From Pseudomonas gregormendelii (GTDB lineage: Bacteria > Pseudomonadota > Gammaproteobacteria > Pseudomonadales > Pseudomonadaceae): a stretch of DNA of 64,000 bases. Positions 17,679-26,718 of this stretch are shown piece after piece. Numbering within the stretch: the first letter of the stretch is position 1; each line of letters starts with the position of its first letter. Below the pieces are notes generated by a model, which was not told the DNA's origin, searched no databases, and saw only the letters and a program-made list of their open reading frames with translations. The translations under genes were made by a program, and so were the position numbers. The DNA lies in NCBI RefSeq assembly GCF_017114825.1, contig NZ_JADEVO010000018.1, positions 1-64,000 of the forward strand, in the 5' to 3' direction.

Positions 17679-18989
17679 ATGAACCTCGATTCAACCGCGT
17701 CCGCCGCCGGGCCTGCCTACCAGTCCGGTTTCGGTAACCAATTCAGCAGCGAAGCCCTGCCTGGCGCCTTGCCGATCGGGCAGAACTCTCCGCAGAAAGC
17801 CCCGTACGGGCTGTACACCGAACTGCTGTCTGGCACGGCCTTCACCATGGCCCGCGCCGAGTCGCGGCGCACGTGGATGTATCGCATCCAGCCCTCGGCC
17901 AATCATCCCGCATTCGTCAAGCTTGAACGCCAACTGGCGGGCGGCCCGCTGGGCGAGGTGACGCCCAATCGCCTGCGCTGGAACCCGCTGGACATGCCGG
18001 ATGAGCCGACCGATTTCATCGACGGGCTGGTCTGCATGGTGGCCAACTCGGCGGCGGAAAAACCGTCCGGCATCAGCATCTACAGCTACCGTGCCAACCG
18101 TTCCATGGAGCGGGTGTTCTTCAATGCTGATGGTGAGTTGCTGCTGGTCCCCGAGAGGGGTCGCCTGCGCATCGCCACCGAGCTGGGGGTGCTGGAGCTG
18201 GAGCCACTGGAAATCGCCGTGCTGCCCCGGGGCATGAAGTTTCGCGTCGAACTGCTGGACCCACAGGCCCGTGGCTACATTGCCGAAAACCATGGGGCGC
18301 CGCTGCGCCTTCCGGACCTCGGGCCTATTGGCAGTAACGGCCTGGCCAACCCTCGGGACTTCCTGGCGCCGGTCGCGCATTACGAAAACCTCCAGCAGCC
18401 GACTACCCTGGTGCAGAAATTCCTCGGCCAGCTGTGGGGCTGCGAGCTCGATCATTCGCCGCTTAACGTGGTCGCCTGGCACGGCAACAACGTGCCGTAC
18501 AAATATGATCTGCGCCGGTTCAACACCATCGGCACCGTCAGTTTCGATCATCCGGACCCCTCCATCTTTACCGTCCTGACATCGCCCACCAGCACCCACG
18601 GCCTGGCCAATCTCGACTTCGTGATCTTCCCGCCACGCTGGATGGTGGCCGAGAACACCTTCCGTCCGCCCTGGTTCCACCGCAACCTGATGAATGAGTT
18701 CATGGGGCTGATCAAGGGCGAGTACGACGCCAAGGCCGAAGGTTTCGTGCCGGGCGGTGCGTCCCTGCACAGCTGCATGAGCGCCCATGGGCCCGACGGC
18801 GAAACCTGCACCAGGGCAATCAACGCTGAACTGGCGCCGGCGAAAATCGATAACACCATGGCCTTCATGTTCGAAACCTGCCAGGTCCTGCGCCCGAGCC
18901 GGTTCGCCCTGGAGTGCCCGCAATTACAGAAAAACTACGACACTTGCTGGGCCACGCTGCCCGCCACTTTCGACCCGACCCGGAGATAA
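17679..18989 (+). CDS. hmgA: homogentisate 1,2-dioxygenase
   Basis: A 436-residue non-haem iron enzyme that opens the ring of homogentisate to maleylacetoacetate in tyrosine and phenylalanine breakdown. It begins with the family signature [19 protein letters not shown]. The iron ligands lie in [18 protein letters not shown] and [19 protein letters not shown] precedes the ATG. It is 3 bp ahead of fahA, in one operon with maiA. Loss of this gene in pseudomonads causes pyomelanin; here it is intact. Confidence 0.98.
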   Translation: MNLDSTASAAGPAYQSGFGNQFSSEALPGALPIGQNSPQKAPYGLYTELLSGTAFTMARAESRRTWMYRIQPSANHPAFVKLERQLAGGPLGEVTPNRLRWNPLDMPDEPTDFIDGLVCMVANSAAEKPSGISIYSYRANRSMERVFFNADGELLLVPERGRLRIATELGVLELEPLEIAVLPRGMKFRVELLDPQARGYIAENHGAPLRLPDLGPIGSNGLANPRDFLAPVAHYENLQQPTTLVQKFLGQLWGCELDHSPLNVVAWHGNNVPYKYDLRRFNTIGTVSFDHPDPSIFTVLTSPTSTHGLANLDFVIFPPRWMVAENTFRPPWFHRNLMNEFMGLIKGEYDAKAEGFVPGGASLHSCMSAHGPDGETCTRAINAELAPAKIDNTMAFMFETCQVLRPSRFALECPQLQKNYDTCWATLPATFDPTRR

Positions 18990-18992
18990 CCC

Positions 18993-20297
18993 ATGACTCA
19001 GACTTCCACTACTCGCAGCTGGGTTGCTTCGGCCAACGGCCATGTCGATTTTCCGCTGCAGAACTTGCCACTGGGCGTGTTCAGCATTGACGGCGGGGCA
19101 CCGCGCAGTGGCGTGGCCATCGGCGATCACATCTTCGATCTGGAAGCGGCGCTGGATGCCGGTCTGTTCGAAGGCGCTGCCAAAGCGGCGGCCGAAGCCA
19201 CCTGCGGCGGGCAACTGAATGCTTTTTTCCAGGCCGGTACGCCAGCGCGCAAGGCGTTGCGCGAGCGGCTGCTGCAGTTGCTGGCAGAAGGCAGCACCCT
19301 GCACGGCAAAATCGAAGCCCAGGGCGCTAGGCTGCTGCCGCTGGCGGCAAACTGCGTGATGCACCTGCCGGCGAAAATCAGCGATTACACCGACTTCTAC
19401 GTGGGCATCGAGCATGCGCAAAACGTCGGAAAACTGTTCCGCCCGGACAACCCGCTGCTGCCGAATTACAAGTACGTGCCAATCGGCTACCACGGTCGAG
19501 CCTCGACCATTCGCCCCTCCGGTACCGACGTTCGGCGCCCGAAAGGCCAGACCCTGCCTGCCGGGCAGGCCGAGCCGGTGTTCGGTCCGTGCGCACGGCT
19601 GGACTACGAGCTGGAGCTGGGCATCTGGATCGGCCAGGGCAACGAGATGGGCGACTCGATCGCCATCGCTGACGCCGCCGATCACATCGCCGGTTTCTGC
19701 CTGCTCAACGATTGGTCGGCGCGGGACATCCAGGCGTGGGAGTACCAGCCACTGGGGCCATTCCTGTCGAAAAGTTTCATCACCAGCATCTCGCCCTGGG
19801 TGGTGACGGCTGAAGCACTGGAGCCGTTCCGCCGTGCCCAGCCCGCACGTCCCAAAGGCGATCCGCAACCGCTGCCGTATCTGTACGACCCGCGTGACCA
19901 GGCCGCCGGGGCTTTCGACATTGAATTGGAAGTCCTGCTGCTCACCGAAGCGATGCGCGAGCAGAATCTGCCGGCCCATCGCCTGACCCTGAGCAACACC
20001 CGGCACATGTACTGGACTGTGGCGCAGATGGTGGCGCATCACAGCGTCAACGGCTGCCAGTTGCAGGCGGGCGACCTGTTCGGTTCGGGCACATTGTCCG
20101 GCCCGAAGAACGGTCAGTTCGGCAGCCTGCTGGAAATCACCGAAGGCGGGAAAAAGCCGATTGAACTGGCGAGTGGTGAGGTGCGTAAATTCCTCGAGGA
20201 CGGTGACGAGATCATCCTGCGCGCCCGTTGCAGCCGCGACGGGTTTGCCTCCATCGGTTTTGGCGAGTGCCGCGGCAAAGTGCTGCCGGCGCGTTAA
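18993..20297 (+). CDS. fahA: fumarylacetoacetase
   Basis: A 434-residue enzyme that splits fumarylacetoacetate to fumarate and acetoacetate, the last step of homogentisate breakdown. It shows DYTDFYVGIEHAQNVGKLF (the catalytic His of the family lies in EHAQNVG), PIGYHGRAST, and the metal-binding DYELELGIWIG. The length and both ends are normal. It sits between hmgA (3-bp gap) and maiA (12-bp gap). Confidence 0.97.
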   Translation: MTQTSTTRSWVASANGHVDFPLQNLPLGVFSIDGGAPRSGVAIGDHIFDLEAALDAGLFEGAAKAAAEATCGGQLNAFFQAGTPARKALRERLLQLLAEGSTLHGKIEAQGARLLPLAANCVMHLPAKISDYTDFYVGIEHAQNVGKLFRPDNPLLPNYKYVPIGYHGRASTIRPSGTDVRRPKGQTLPAGQAEPVFGPCARLDYELELGIWIGQGNEMGDSIAIADAADHIAGFCLLNDWSARDIQAWEYQPLGPFLSKSFITSISPWVVTAEALEPFRRAQPARPKGDPQPLPYLYDPRDQAAGAFDIELEVLLLTEAMREQNLPAHRLTLSNTRHMYWTVAQMVAHHSVNGCQLQAGDLFGSGTLSGPKNGQFGSLLEITEGGKKPIELASGEVRKFLEDGDEIILRARCSRDGFASIGFGECRGKVLPAR

Positions 20298-20309
20298 GAG
20301 GATCGGCCG

Positions 20310-20945
20310 ATGGAACTCTTTACCTATTACCGTTCGACATCGTCCTACCGGGTGCGGATTGCCCTGGCACTCAAGGGCCTGGACTATCAGGCGCTGCCGG
20401 TCAATCTGATCGCGCCGGCGGGGGGCGAGCACCGCCAGACGCCGTATCTGGGCATCAACCCGCAAGGCCGCGTGCCGGCCTTGCGCACTGATGAAGGCGA
20501 TCTGTTGATCCAGTCACCGGCGATCATTGAGTACCTTGAGGAACGGTATCCACAGGTGCCGCTGTTGGCCACCGATCTGGCCACTCGCGCTCATGAGCGC
20601 GGGGTCGCGGCGTTGATCGGCTGCGATGTGCACCCGCTGCATAATGTCAGCGTGCTCAACATGCTTCGGCATTTGGGTCACGATGAACAGCAGGTAGTCG
20701 AGTGGATCGGGCACTGGATCAGCCAGGGGCTTGGGACCGTTGAACAGTTGATTGGTGACGAGGGGTACTGTTTCGGATCGCAACCTGGGGTGGCGGATGT
20801 TTATCTGATACCGCAGCTGTATGCGGCTGAGCGCTTCAACATCTCCCCGCAGGCCTGGCCACGTATTCGCCGGGTGGCGGCGCTGGCAGCGGCTCACCCG
20901 GCATTCATCAAGGCACACCCGGCCAATCAGCCGGATACTCCCTGA
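20310..20945 (+). CDS. maiA: maleylacetoacetate isomerase (zeta-class GST)
   Basis: A 211-residue glutathione-dependent isomerase turning maleylacetoacetate into fumarylacetoacetate. The zeta-class motif STSSYRVRIALALKGLDY is at the N-terminus, followed by YLGINPQGRVPALRTDEG and the SPAIIEYLEERYP glutathione site. It ends the hmg operon. The pathway order therefore runs hmgA, fahA, maiA. Confidence 0.96.
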   Translation: MELFTYYRSTSSYRVRIALALKGLDYQALPVNLIAPAGGEHRQTPYLGINPQGRVPALRTDEGDLLIQSPAIIEYLEERYPQVPLLATDLATRAHERGVAALIGCDVHPLHNVSVLNMLRHLGHDEQQVVEWIGHWISQGLGTVEQLIGDEGYCFGSQPGVADVYLIPQLYAAERFNISPQAWPRIRRVAALAAAHPAFIKAHPANQPDTP

Positions 20946-20976
20946 CTGCACACGCCAATATAAGCATCCTGCAACC

Positions 20977-21068
20977 TGTGGGAGCACAGCTTGCTCGCGA
21001 TGGCGGGGTGTCATTCAACATCAATGTCTACTGACACGACGCCATCGCGAGCAAGCTTTACTCCCACA
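20977..21068. repeat. REP pair between convergent genes
   Basis: Inverted REP cores at 20977-21000 and 21045-21068 lie between the ends of maiA and the SirB1-like gene. They probably act as a transcript end for both. Confidence 0.9.
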
Positions 21069-21078
21069 GGATTGGGTG

Positions 21079-21882
21079 TCAGTGGACGATGGTGTTCGGC
21101 GGCAAGTGCCCCAGCCGTTCGGTCAGGCGAATCCGCTGGATCGGATCTTCGCTGAGCATCAATGCATGCTCCAGGTCGAAGCGTTCGGCGTTGGGACAGT
21201 CCAGTCTTTGATACAGGCTCGCCCGGGCCAGGTAGTCGGCGGCGCTGGCGTTGCCCAGTTCCAGTACCCGCTCGGCGTCGATCAGGGCACCGATATAATC
21301 ATCGTGAGCCAGATGCAGTTGGCGCAGGTTGCGGGACAGGCGTTGCAGCATCTGCAACGGTTCGGCGGTGACCAGATGCTCGGCGCTCAGCTTCATGTTC
21401 GGACCGTACTGGCGATGCAGCAACTCCCGGCAATCATTCGGGTACAGACGCCGCCCGCCGCAAGGATCAAGCAGGTGGTCGGCGCCCGGAACCCGCAGTA
21501 GAAAATGCCCCGGGAAATTGACCCCGACCATCGGTATTTCCAGGCGCCGGGCCAGCTCAAGCGCGATCAAGCCCAACGCCAGGGGTTGTCCGCGTCGGCG
21601 TGTCAGCACCTTGTCCAGCAATGCCGCCTGCGGACGCAGCGGCGTGAAGTCGTCCTGGGCAAACCCCAGGTCATTCATGCGGCGCAGCAACGGTTGCGCC
21701 AACTCGCTCACAGGCAACATTGGCAAACCATGGCTAACCCGTTGCTGCAGATCCCTGAACTCAGCCATTAGGGATTCGACGTTCAGCTTCTGGTCATGCT
21801 CGACACAGATCCACAGCGCCGCTTCGAACAGCGCGGGCGGTGATCGTTGCAGGCACTCGAAGAAGCATTGGCGGGGCGTCAT
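21079..21882 (-). CDS. SirB1-family transglutaminase-like/TPR protein
   Basis: A 267-residue protein of the SirB1 (YchA) family, a transglutaminase-like core followed by a TPR-like tail. It shows LTRRRGQPLALGLIALELARRL, GVNFPGHFLLRVP and LDPCGGRRL. The ATG at 21882 is chosen because GGGAG precedes it; ATGs at 21900 and 21945 are alternatives. The family has no settled enzymatic role. It is divergent from the leucine-dehydrogenase-like gene. Confidence 0.85.
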   Translation of the reverse strand: MTPRQCFFECLQRSPPALFEAALWICVEHDQKLNVESLMAEFRDLQQRVSHGLPMLPVSELAQPLLRRMNDLGFAQDDFTPLRPQAALLDKVLTRRRGQPLALGLIALELARRLEIPMVGVNFPGHFLLRVPGADHLLDPCGGRRLYPNDCRELLHRQYGPNMKLSAEHLVTAEPLQMLQRLSRNLRQLHLAHDDYIGALIDAERVLELGNASAADYLARASLYQRLDCPNAERFDLEHALMLSEDPIQRIRLTERLGHLPPNTIVH

Positions 21883-22057
21883 CAAAATCTCCCGGGACAT
21901 GCCTCGTTTTAGCCCCGTCTCCCTCATTCGTCCAGTGCCCCGCAAGGTTATGTCCGAATGCCTGAGCCGCAGCGCTGCTTATTCCGGCGCGCTTCAGCAA
22001 AATTCAGGCGCGAGCCTATACTGGCGACTACAAGAAGTGATTTTCGGGAGCCTTACG

Positions 22058-23077
22058 ATGTTCGCTCTCATGCAAAGCAATCGCCTTGAATCGCTGCATC
22101 TGAGCGTCGACCCGGTCACCGGGTTGAAGGCGGTCATTGCCATTCATGACAGCCGTCTGGGCCCGGCCCTTGGCGGATGTCGATACCTTGCCTATCCTGA
22201 CGACGAATCCGCCGTCGAGGACGCTGTGCGCCTGGCCCGGGGCATGAGCTACAAAGCGGCGCTTGCCGGCCTGGCCCAAGGTGGCGGAGTCGCCGTGATC
22301 ATCCGGCCGATGCACGTGGAAAGCCGCGCCGCGCTGTTTGAAGCGTTCGGTCGTTGCGTAGACCAGCTCGACGGGCGCTACATCACCGCTATCGACAGCG
22401 GCACTTCGGTAGCCGACATGGATTGCATCGCCCAACAGACCCAGCATGTCACCAGCACCACCTCGGCCGGTGATCCCGCGCCACATGCTGCAATGGGGGT
22501 GTTTGCCGGTATTCGCAGCACGGCAATGGCACGCCTGGGCAGCGATAACCTTGAAGGCCTGCGCGTGGCAATCCAGGGGTTGGGCAATGTGGGTTACGCG
22601 TTGGCGGAACAGCTGCATGCGGCCGGCGCTGAACTGCTGGTGAGCGACATTGACCACGGCAAGGTCCAGCTTGCGATGGAGCAACTGGGCGCTCATCCAA
22701 TCGCCAACGATGCATTGCTCAGTACGCCCTGCGATATCCTCGCGCCATGCGGCCTGGGCGGCGTCCTTAACAGCAACAGCGTGTCGCAATTGCGCTGCTC
22801 GGCGGTGGCGGGCTCGGCGAACAATCAGCTGACCCATGTCGAAGTCGCCGACTTGCTTGAGCGGCGGGGGATTTTGTACGCCCCCGATTATGTGATCAAT
22901 GCCGGCGGTTTGATCTACGTCTCGCTCAAGCACCGTGGTGAAGAGCTGACCACCATCACTGCGCACCTGTCGAAAATCAGCTCCCGTCTTACCGAGGTGT
23001 TCGCCCATGCCCAGGCGGAAAAGCGTTCCCCTGCGCGGGTGGCGGATGAGCTGGCGGAGCGGGTGTTGTATCGCTGA
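22058..23077 (+). CDS. leucine/amino-acid dehydrogenase-like protein with altered catalytic motif
   Basis: A 339-residue member of the Glu/Leu/Phe/Val dehydrogenase family, which deaminates branched-chain amino acids with NAD. It shows LGGCRYL, GMSYKAALAGL (one catalytic lysine kept), SGTSVADMD, the NAD motif GLGNVGYALAEQL and PDYVINAGGLIYV. The glycine loop is GGGVAVI where the family has GGGKxVI, so the lysine that takes part in catalysis is replaced by valine. The codon is GTC, at least two changes from a lysine codon. The protein may be inactive, altered in specificity, or regulatory. The ATG at 22058 has CGGGAG upstream. Confidence 0.88.
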   Translation: MFALMQSNRLESLHLSVDPVTGLKAVIAIHDSRLGPALGGCRYLAYPDDESAVEDAVRLARGMSYKAALAGLAQGGGVAVIIRPMHVESRAALFEAFGRCVDQLDGRYITAIDSGTSVADMDCIAQQTQHVTSTTSAGDPAPHAAMGVFAGIRSTAMARLGSDNLEGLRVAIQGLGNVGYALAEQLHAAGAELLVSDIDHGKVQLAMEQLGAHPIANDALLSTPCDILAPCGLGGVLNSNSVSQLRCSAVAGSANNQLTHVEVADLLERRGILYAPDYVINAGGLIYVSLKHRGEELTTITAHLSKISSRLTEVFAHAQAEKRSPARVADELAERVLYR

Positions 23078-23090
23078 TGCCTAGGCATGA

Positions 23091-23121
23091 AAAAGGCCCT
23101 GAGTCGCTGGACTCAGGGCCT
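23091..23121 (-). terminator. terminator of yebG
   Basis: The 12-bp stem AGGCCCTGAGTC/GACTCAGGGCCT has a 4-base loop. On the minus strand it is followed by five T. It lies between the convergent ends of the dehydrogenase-like gene and yebG and may serve both. Confidence 0.85.
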
Positions 23122-23139
23122 GTTCAATTCGGGCGCTGT

Positions 23140-23490
23140 TTACTTTGGTGCTTTTGCCGCCTTTGCAGGTTTGGCGGGGGCATCGGGTTCAACCGCTTCA
23201 GGTTCTTGCGCTACTTCAACGGGGGCAACCACTTCGGCAGGCGCGCTCAACAGTTCGGACAGGGCGTCCGGTTGGCTCTTGAAGGCCTTGGCGAACACGT
23301 CGCGGTTCTTCGCCATGTAGATCCCGGCTTCTTCCACTTGCTGTTCGGTCAGGGACGGAACGGCTTTTTGCAACACTTCAGCCAGCAATTCGGCGAGTTC
23401 GAGCATTTTGTCATGACGGTCAGCTTCGGCTTTATCCATGAACAAGCGCTCCAGATCTCGGCTGCTGCGGTATACCACTTCGACGGCCAT
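23140..23490 (-). CDS. yebG: YebG-family SOS-induced protein
   Basis: A 116-residue small cytoplasmic protein. The first 80 residues match YebG (MAVEVVYRSSRDLERLFMDK, then KMLELAELLAEVLQKAVPS). The tail is a low-complexity Ala/Pro/Val/Lys stretch. YebG is a LexA-regulated gene in enterobacteria with an unclear role in DNA damage. Here a perfect LexA box lies 45 bp upstream, which supports the same control. Confidence 0.92.
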   Translation of the reverse strand: MAVEVVYRSSRDLERLFMDKAEADRHDKMLELAELLAEVLQKAVPSLTEQQVEEAGIYMAKNRDVFAKAFKSQPDALSELLSAPAEVVAPVEVAQEPEAVEPDAPAKPAKAAKAPK

Positions 23491-23534
23491 TCACCACCTC
23501 ACATGCCTTCACATTAAGTTGTCGTATTCGACCA

Positions 23535-23550
23535 CTGTATTTATATACAG
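23535..23550. promoter_or_regulatory. LexA (SOS) box of yebG
   Basis: CTGTATTTATATACAG matches the CTGT-N8-ACAG LexA consensus exactly, with an AT-rich spacer. It is centred about 52 bp upstream of the yebG start codon. Confidence 0.92.
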
Positions 23551-24255
23551 CTAAAAGGATAAGCGAATCCTGCCGATTTGGGTAGTGACATTTCACTGTA
23601 GCTGCGTTTTGGCTGGAGGTGGGCTATTGGGAGGTCTCTGAGATACCAGTCCTCATCAGTGTTGAATGCCAAATCGCCATCGCGAGCAAGCTTTGCTCCC
23701 ACGTGATCATCTCCCCCAGGGTTACCTTTGCCTGAGATCCCTCTACAAGTCTTCATTTCAATTTGGAACGGTGCACGACCAGACAAGCGCAGCGCGCCGG
23801 GTTGACACCTTGGTCGGCCCGAAGGCCGCCACGGCGAGCTGTGGATTGCAGGCGCCCCGTTAACCACGCTGGCCGAACGCAGGCATTGCGCAGCGGGGAA
23901 ACCGGCAAGGATGCCGGTTTAGCCGCGCTGGGCCAGGGATGGCCCATCGCGGCGCCCCGCGGAGCAATGCCGGAGTGAGAGCACACCGAGCCTAGGCGAG
24001 GTGCCGAGTGGTGGGGCAAAAGCGTTTGGTTACTTTGCGCTTTTCAAAGTAACCCGCCGTAAGGGCGGAACCATAAGCCGCCGTTACCCAGAAACGGATA
24101 TACACACATTGCCCGGGCGGCGTTCCGACGCCCAAAGTGCCTCAAATCCCCCAGCCAACATCTCACTTCTCACCCCTGGCCTTTTTTCTGCATGCCAAAC
24201 AACCGTCACGTCAAAACCGCATCATCCGGTCAAACCGACCTAAGGAAGAACCACC
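23551..24255. other. 705-bp non-coding region with repeats
   Basis: No convincing gene. It contains one REP core (23680-23702) and then an element-like stretch of about 350 bp (23765-24115) rich in short palindromes. Near its end is TTTGGTTACTTTGCGCTTTT followed by AAGTAACCCGCCGTAAGGGC, then AGCCGCCGTTACCCAGAAAC. This block resembles intergenic repeats found many times in P. fluorescens genomes. The last 100 bp should contain the psiE promoter; I see no strong Pho box. Confidence 0.7.
23680..23702. repeat. single REP core
   Basis: TCGCGAGCAAGCTTTGCTCC lacks an inverted partner nearby. Confidence 0.85.
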
Positions 24256-24756
24256 GTGAAAATCAACTGGGCCGAGAAACTGCGGCAGAACGTGCACCAA
24301 CTGGCCGAATCCCTGGGTAACCTGTTCGTCGAAAGCTTCCACTACCTGGCACTGTTCGCCATTGGAGCAGTAACCGCCTGGGCGGCGGTGATGGAATTTT
24401 TGGGAATGCTGGACAAGGGACACATCAAGATCGATGACATCCTGCTGCTGTTCATCTACCTGGAATTGGGCGCCATGGTCGGGATCTACTTCAAGACCAA
24501 CCACATGCCGGTACGCTTCCTGATCTACGTGGCCATCACCGCACTGACTCGCCTGCTGATTTCCAACGTGTCGCATCACAACCCACCGGATATCGGCATC
24601 ATCTACCTGTGCGGCGGCATCCTGCTGCTGGCGTTCGCGATTCTGGTGGTGCGGTACGCCTCCTCGCAATTCCCTTCGGTGAAGATCGAGCACCCGCAGC
24701 GCAAGGTCGGCGCGGGTTCCAGCGAGCATCCCGAAGTGGAAAAGGGCGAGCTTTAA
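24256..24756 (+). CDS. psiE: phosphate-starvation-inducible protein PsiE
   Basis: A 166-residue inner-membrane protein with four predicted membrane segments (about 27-50, 60-80, 87-105, 111-132). It carries the family motifs LGAMVGIYFKTNHMPVRFLI and ALTRLLI. AAGGAAG precedes the ATG. PsiE is induced by phosphate limitation in E. coli, but its activity is unknown. The 3' end overlaps the convergent DUF3509 gene by 4 bp. Confidence 0.93.
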   Translation: MKINWAEKLRQNVHQLAESLGNLFVESFHYLALFAIGAVTAWAAVMEFLGMLDKGHIKIDDILLLFIYLELGAMVGIYFKTNHMPVRFLIYVAITALTRLLISNVSHHNPPDIGIIYLCGGILLLAFAILVVRYASSQFPSVKIEHPQRKVGAGSSEHPEVEKGEL

Positions 24757-25070
24757 AGCCCGATCGCCGGACGCGGCAAGCCCTTGGCTGGTGGCGGTGG
24801 CAGCGTCCGGTTGTCGCCGTCAGTCATCGCTTCGAGAATGGCCACGGCACTGTGGCCCTGCTCTATGGCGATGCCGAACTGAATGCTTTGCACCAGGCGC
24901 TTGAGGCGCTTGGGATCATTGCGCTGTTCGGCACTGATCATCCGTTTGGCCACCACGCGACCACTGTTGGACAGCGTCAGCATGATGCTGCCGTCGAGCC
25001 CCTGAATGCTCAGGTTGATCTGGTAATCCGGCGCGAAGGCATCGGTAATGAGCTGAAAAGGATTGTCCAT
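24753..25070 (-). CDS. DUF3509 family protein
   Basis: A 105-residue small protein of a family found mainly in pseudomonads. It has the pattern MDNPFQLITDAFAPDY, LSIQGLDGSIMLTLSN and RVVAKRMISAEQRNDPKRL, then a proline-rich tail. No catalytic motif is visible. It is convergent with psiE, the stop codons overlapping. Its role is unknown. Confidence 0.85.
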   Translation of the reverse strand: MDNPFQLITDAFAPDYQINLSIQGLDGSIMLTLSNSGRVVAKRMISAEQRNDPKRLKRLVQSIQFGIAIEQGHSAVAILEAMTDGDNRTLPPPPAKGLPRPAIGL

Positions 25071-25221
25071 GATGCGTCACCGCCTGATTGAACGTGCAGT
25101 TGTTGACCGACCATGATCGGGTTGGTTCGCGTTACCGGACCATCGGCTGGCCGCTCGCGATCTCTCTCGGGGAACGTAGCAAGCGGCATGCCGGAAAGAT
25201 TGTCGAACAAAAGCACAACCG

Positions 25222-25244
25222 TGTAGGAGCGAGCTTGCTCGCGA
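25222..25244. repeat. single REP core
   Basis: TGTAGGAGCGAGCTTGCTCG followed by CGA lies in the 283-bp gap between the DUF3509 and sdaC genes. Nothing else is recognisable in that gap. Confidence 0.87.
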
Positions 25245-25353
25245 AGAACCCGAGAACGGCGCGGGCTGCAAGCTTTCCCCCGCGTTGACGATCATCCTTG
25301 ATCGCCGCCCGGAGCAAGCGCGCACCTGCAGCCTCAGGCGATTTCCGCCCGAT

Positions 25354-26655
25354 TCAGGGCAGGAATGAAAAGATGATCGCAGACAGTGCAATCAAGCCGA
25401 TCAACACCACGAACACATTCGAAACCTGGCCCGAATACTGGCGTAATGCCGGTACGCGGCGGATGGCGTACATCGGCATCAGGAACAGCAGGCACGCGAT
25501 GATGGGGCCGCCGAGTGTCTCGATCATGCCCAGGATGCTCGGATTGAACGTCGCCACTGCCCAGCAGCTGAGGATCATGAACACCGCCGTCGCGCGGTTC
25601 AGCCAGCTGGCGGACATGACCTTGCCACGGCCGCGCAGGCTCTTCACGATCAGGCCCTGGAAACCTTCGCTGGCGCCGATGTAATGGCCGAGGAAGGATT
25701 TGGTGATCGCCACCAAGGCAATCAATGGCGCCGCGTAAGCGATCACTGGCGTCTGGAAGTGATTGGCCAGGTAAGACAGGATCGAGATGTTCTGTGCCTT
25801 CGCCGCCGCCAGGTCAGCCGGGGACAGCGCCAGCACGCAGCTGAAGCAGAAGAACATCACCGTCACGACCATCATTGCGTGAGCAATGGCGAGAATGCCG
25901 CTGCTCTTGGCTTCGGCCTGTTCGCCGTAGCGCTGTTTCTGATCCACCGCGAAAGCCGAGATGATCGGCGAATGGTTGAACGAGAACACCATCACCGGGA
26001 TTGCCAGCCACAGGGTCTTGAAGAACAGCGGCATCGGCATGCCTTCACTGGCGGTGGCGAAGAACGCGCCGTTCCAGTTCGGAATCAGGCTGATACCGAG
26101 CAGCAGCAATGCGGCGACGAAAGGGTAGACCAGCACGCTCATGCATTTGACGATCACGCCCTGGCCGCAGCGAACGATGGCCATCAGGCCTAGGATCAAC
26201 CCTAGCGACAGGATGGCGCGCGGCGGCGGGGCGATGTGCAGCTGGTGTTCCATGAAGCTGCTCAGGGTGTTGGTCAGCGCGACGCTGTACACCAGCAGAA
26301 TCGGGAAAATCGCGAAGAAGTACAGCAAGGTGATCAGCTTGCCGGCACCAATGCCGAAGTGTTCCTCCACCACTTCGGTGATGTCACCAGAGCGACCGGA
26401 CAGCACGAAGCGGGTCAGGCCACGGTGTGCGAAGAAGGTCATCGGGAACGCCAGCACTGCGAGGATCAGCAGGGGCCAGAAACCACCGACGCCGGCGTTG
26501 ATCGGCAGGAACAGGGTGCCAGCGCCGATCGCCGTGCCGTAGAGGCCGAGCATCCAGGTGGTGTCGTGTTTGCTCCAGCCTTTGCTGACTGTCGCGGTGT
26601 CGCGTGTTACTTCTACAGCAGGATTTTCGGCAGCAGGTGTACGTACATCGGTCAT
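25354..26655 (-). CDS. sdaC: serine/proton symporter, HAAAP family
   Basis: A 433-residue inner-membrane transporter with eleven hydrophobic segments. It shows the HAAAP pattern WMLGLYGTAIGAGTLFLPIN at the first helix, VFSFNHSPIISAF mid-protein, and SFLGHYIGASEGFQGL. It imports L-serine. The ATG at 26655 is chosen over one 36 bp upstream because GAGG precedes it and the family starts here. It lies 63 bp after the serine deaminase gene, giving an uptake-and-deamination unit. Confidence 0.93.
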   Translation of the reverse strand: MTDVRTPAAENPAVEVTRDTATVSKGWSKHDTTWMLGLYGTAIGAGTLFLPINAGVGGFWPLLILAVLAFPMTFFAHRGLTRFVLSGRSGDITEVVEEHFGIGAGKLITLLYFFAIFPILLVYSVALTNTLSSFMEHQLHIAPPPRAILSLGLILGLMAIVRCGQGVIVKCMSVLVYPFVAALLLLGISLIPNWNGAFFATASEGMPMPLFFKTLWLAIPVMVFSFNHSPIISAFAVDQKQRYGEQAEAKSSGILAIAHAMMVVTVMFFCFSCVLALSPADLAAAKAQNISILSYLANHFQTPVIAYAAPLIALVAITKSFLGHYIGASEGFQGLIVKSLRGRGKVMSASWLNRATAVFMILSCWAVATFNPSILGMIETLGGPIIACLLFLMPMYAIRRVPALRQYSGQVSNVFVVLIGLIALSAIIFSFLP

Positions 26656-26718
26656 CGTATTGGCCTCGTTATTGTTCTTGCTCGGGCTCACGTGGTACGG
26701 GCGGTCAGGGAATGCTCC

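Noticed and set aside
17691..18923. 410-codon frame antisense to hmgA
   Set aside because: It mirrors a clearly conserved gene in GC-rich DNA, where long antisense frames arise by codon bias; the translation has no recognisable motif.
23541..23867. 108-codon minus-strand frame in the yebG-psiE gap
   Set aside because: It runs across a REP core and a repeat block and has no family or start signal.
24150..24255. Pho box before psiE
   Set aside because: CGTCACGTCAAAACCG and neighbouring sequence only loosely resemble a PhoB site; not enough to call.
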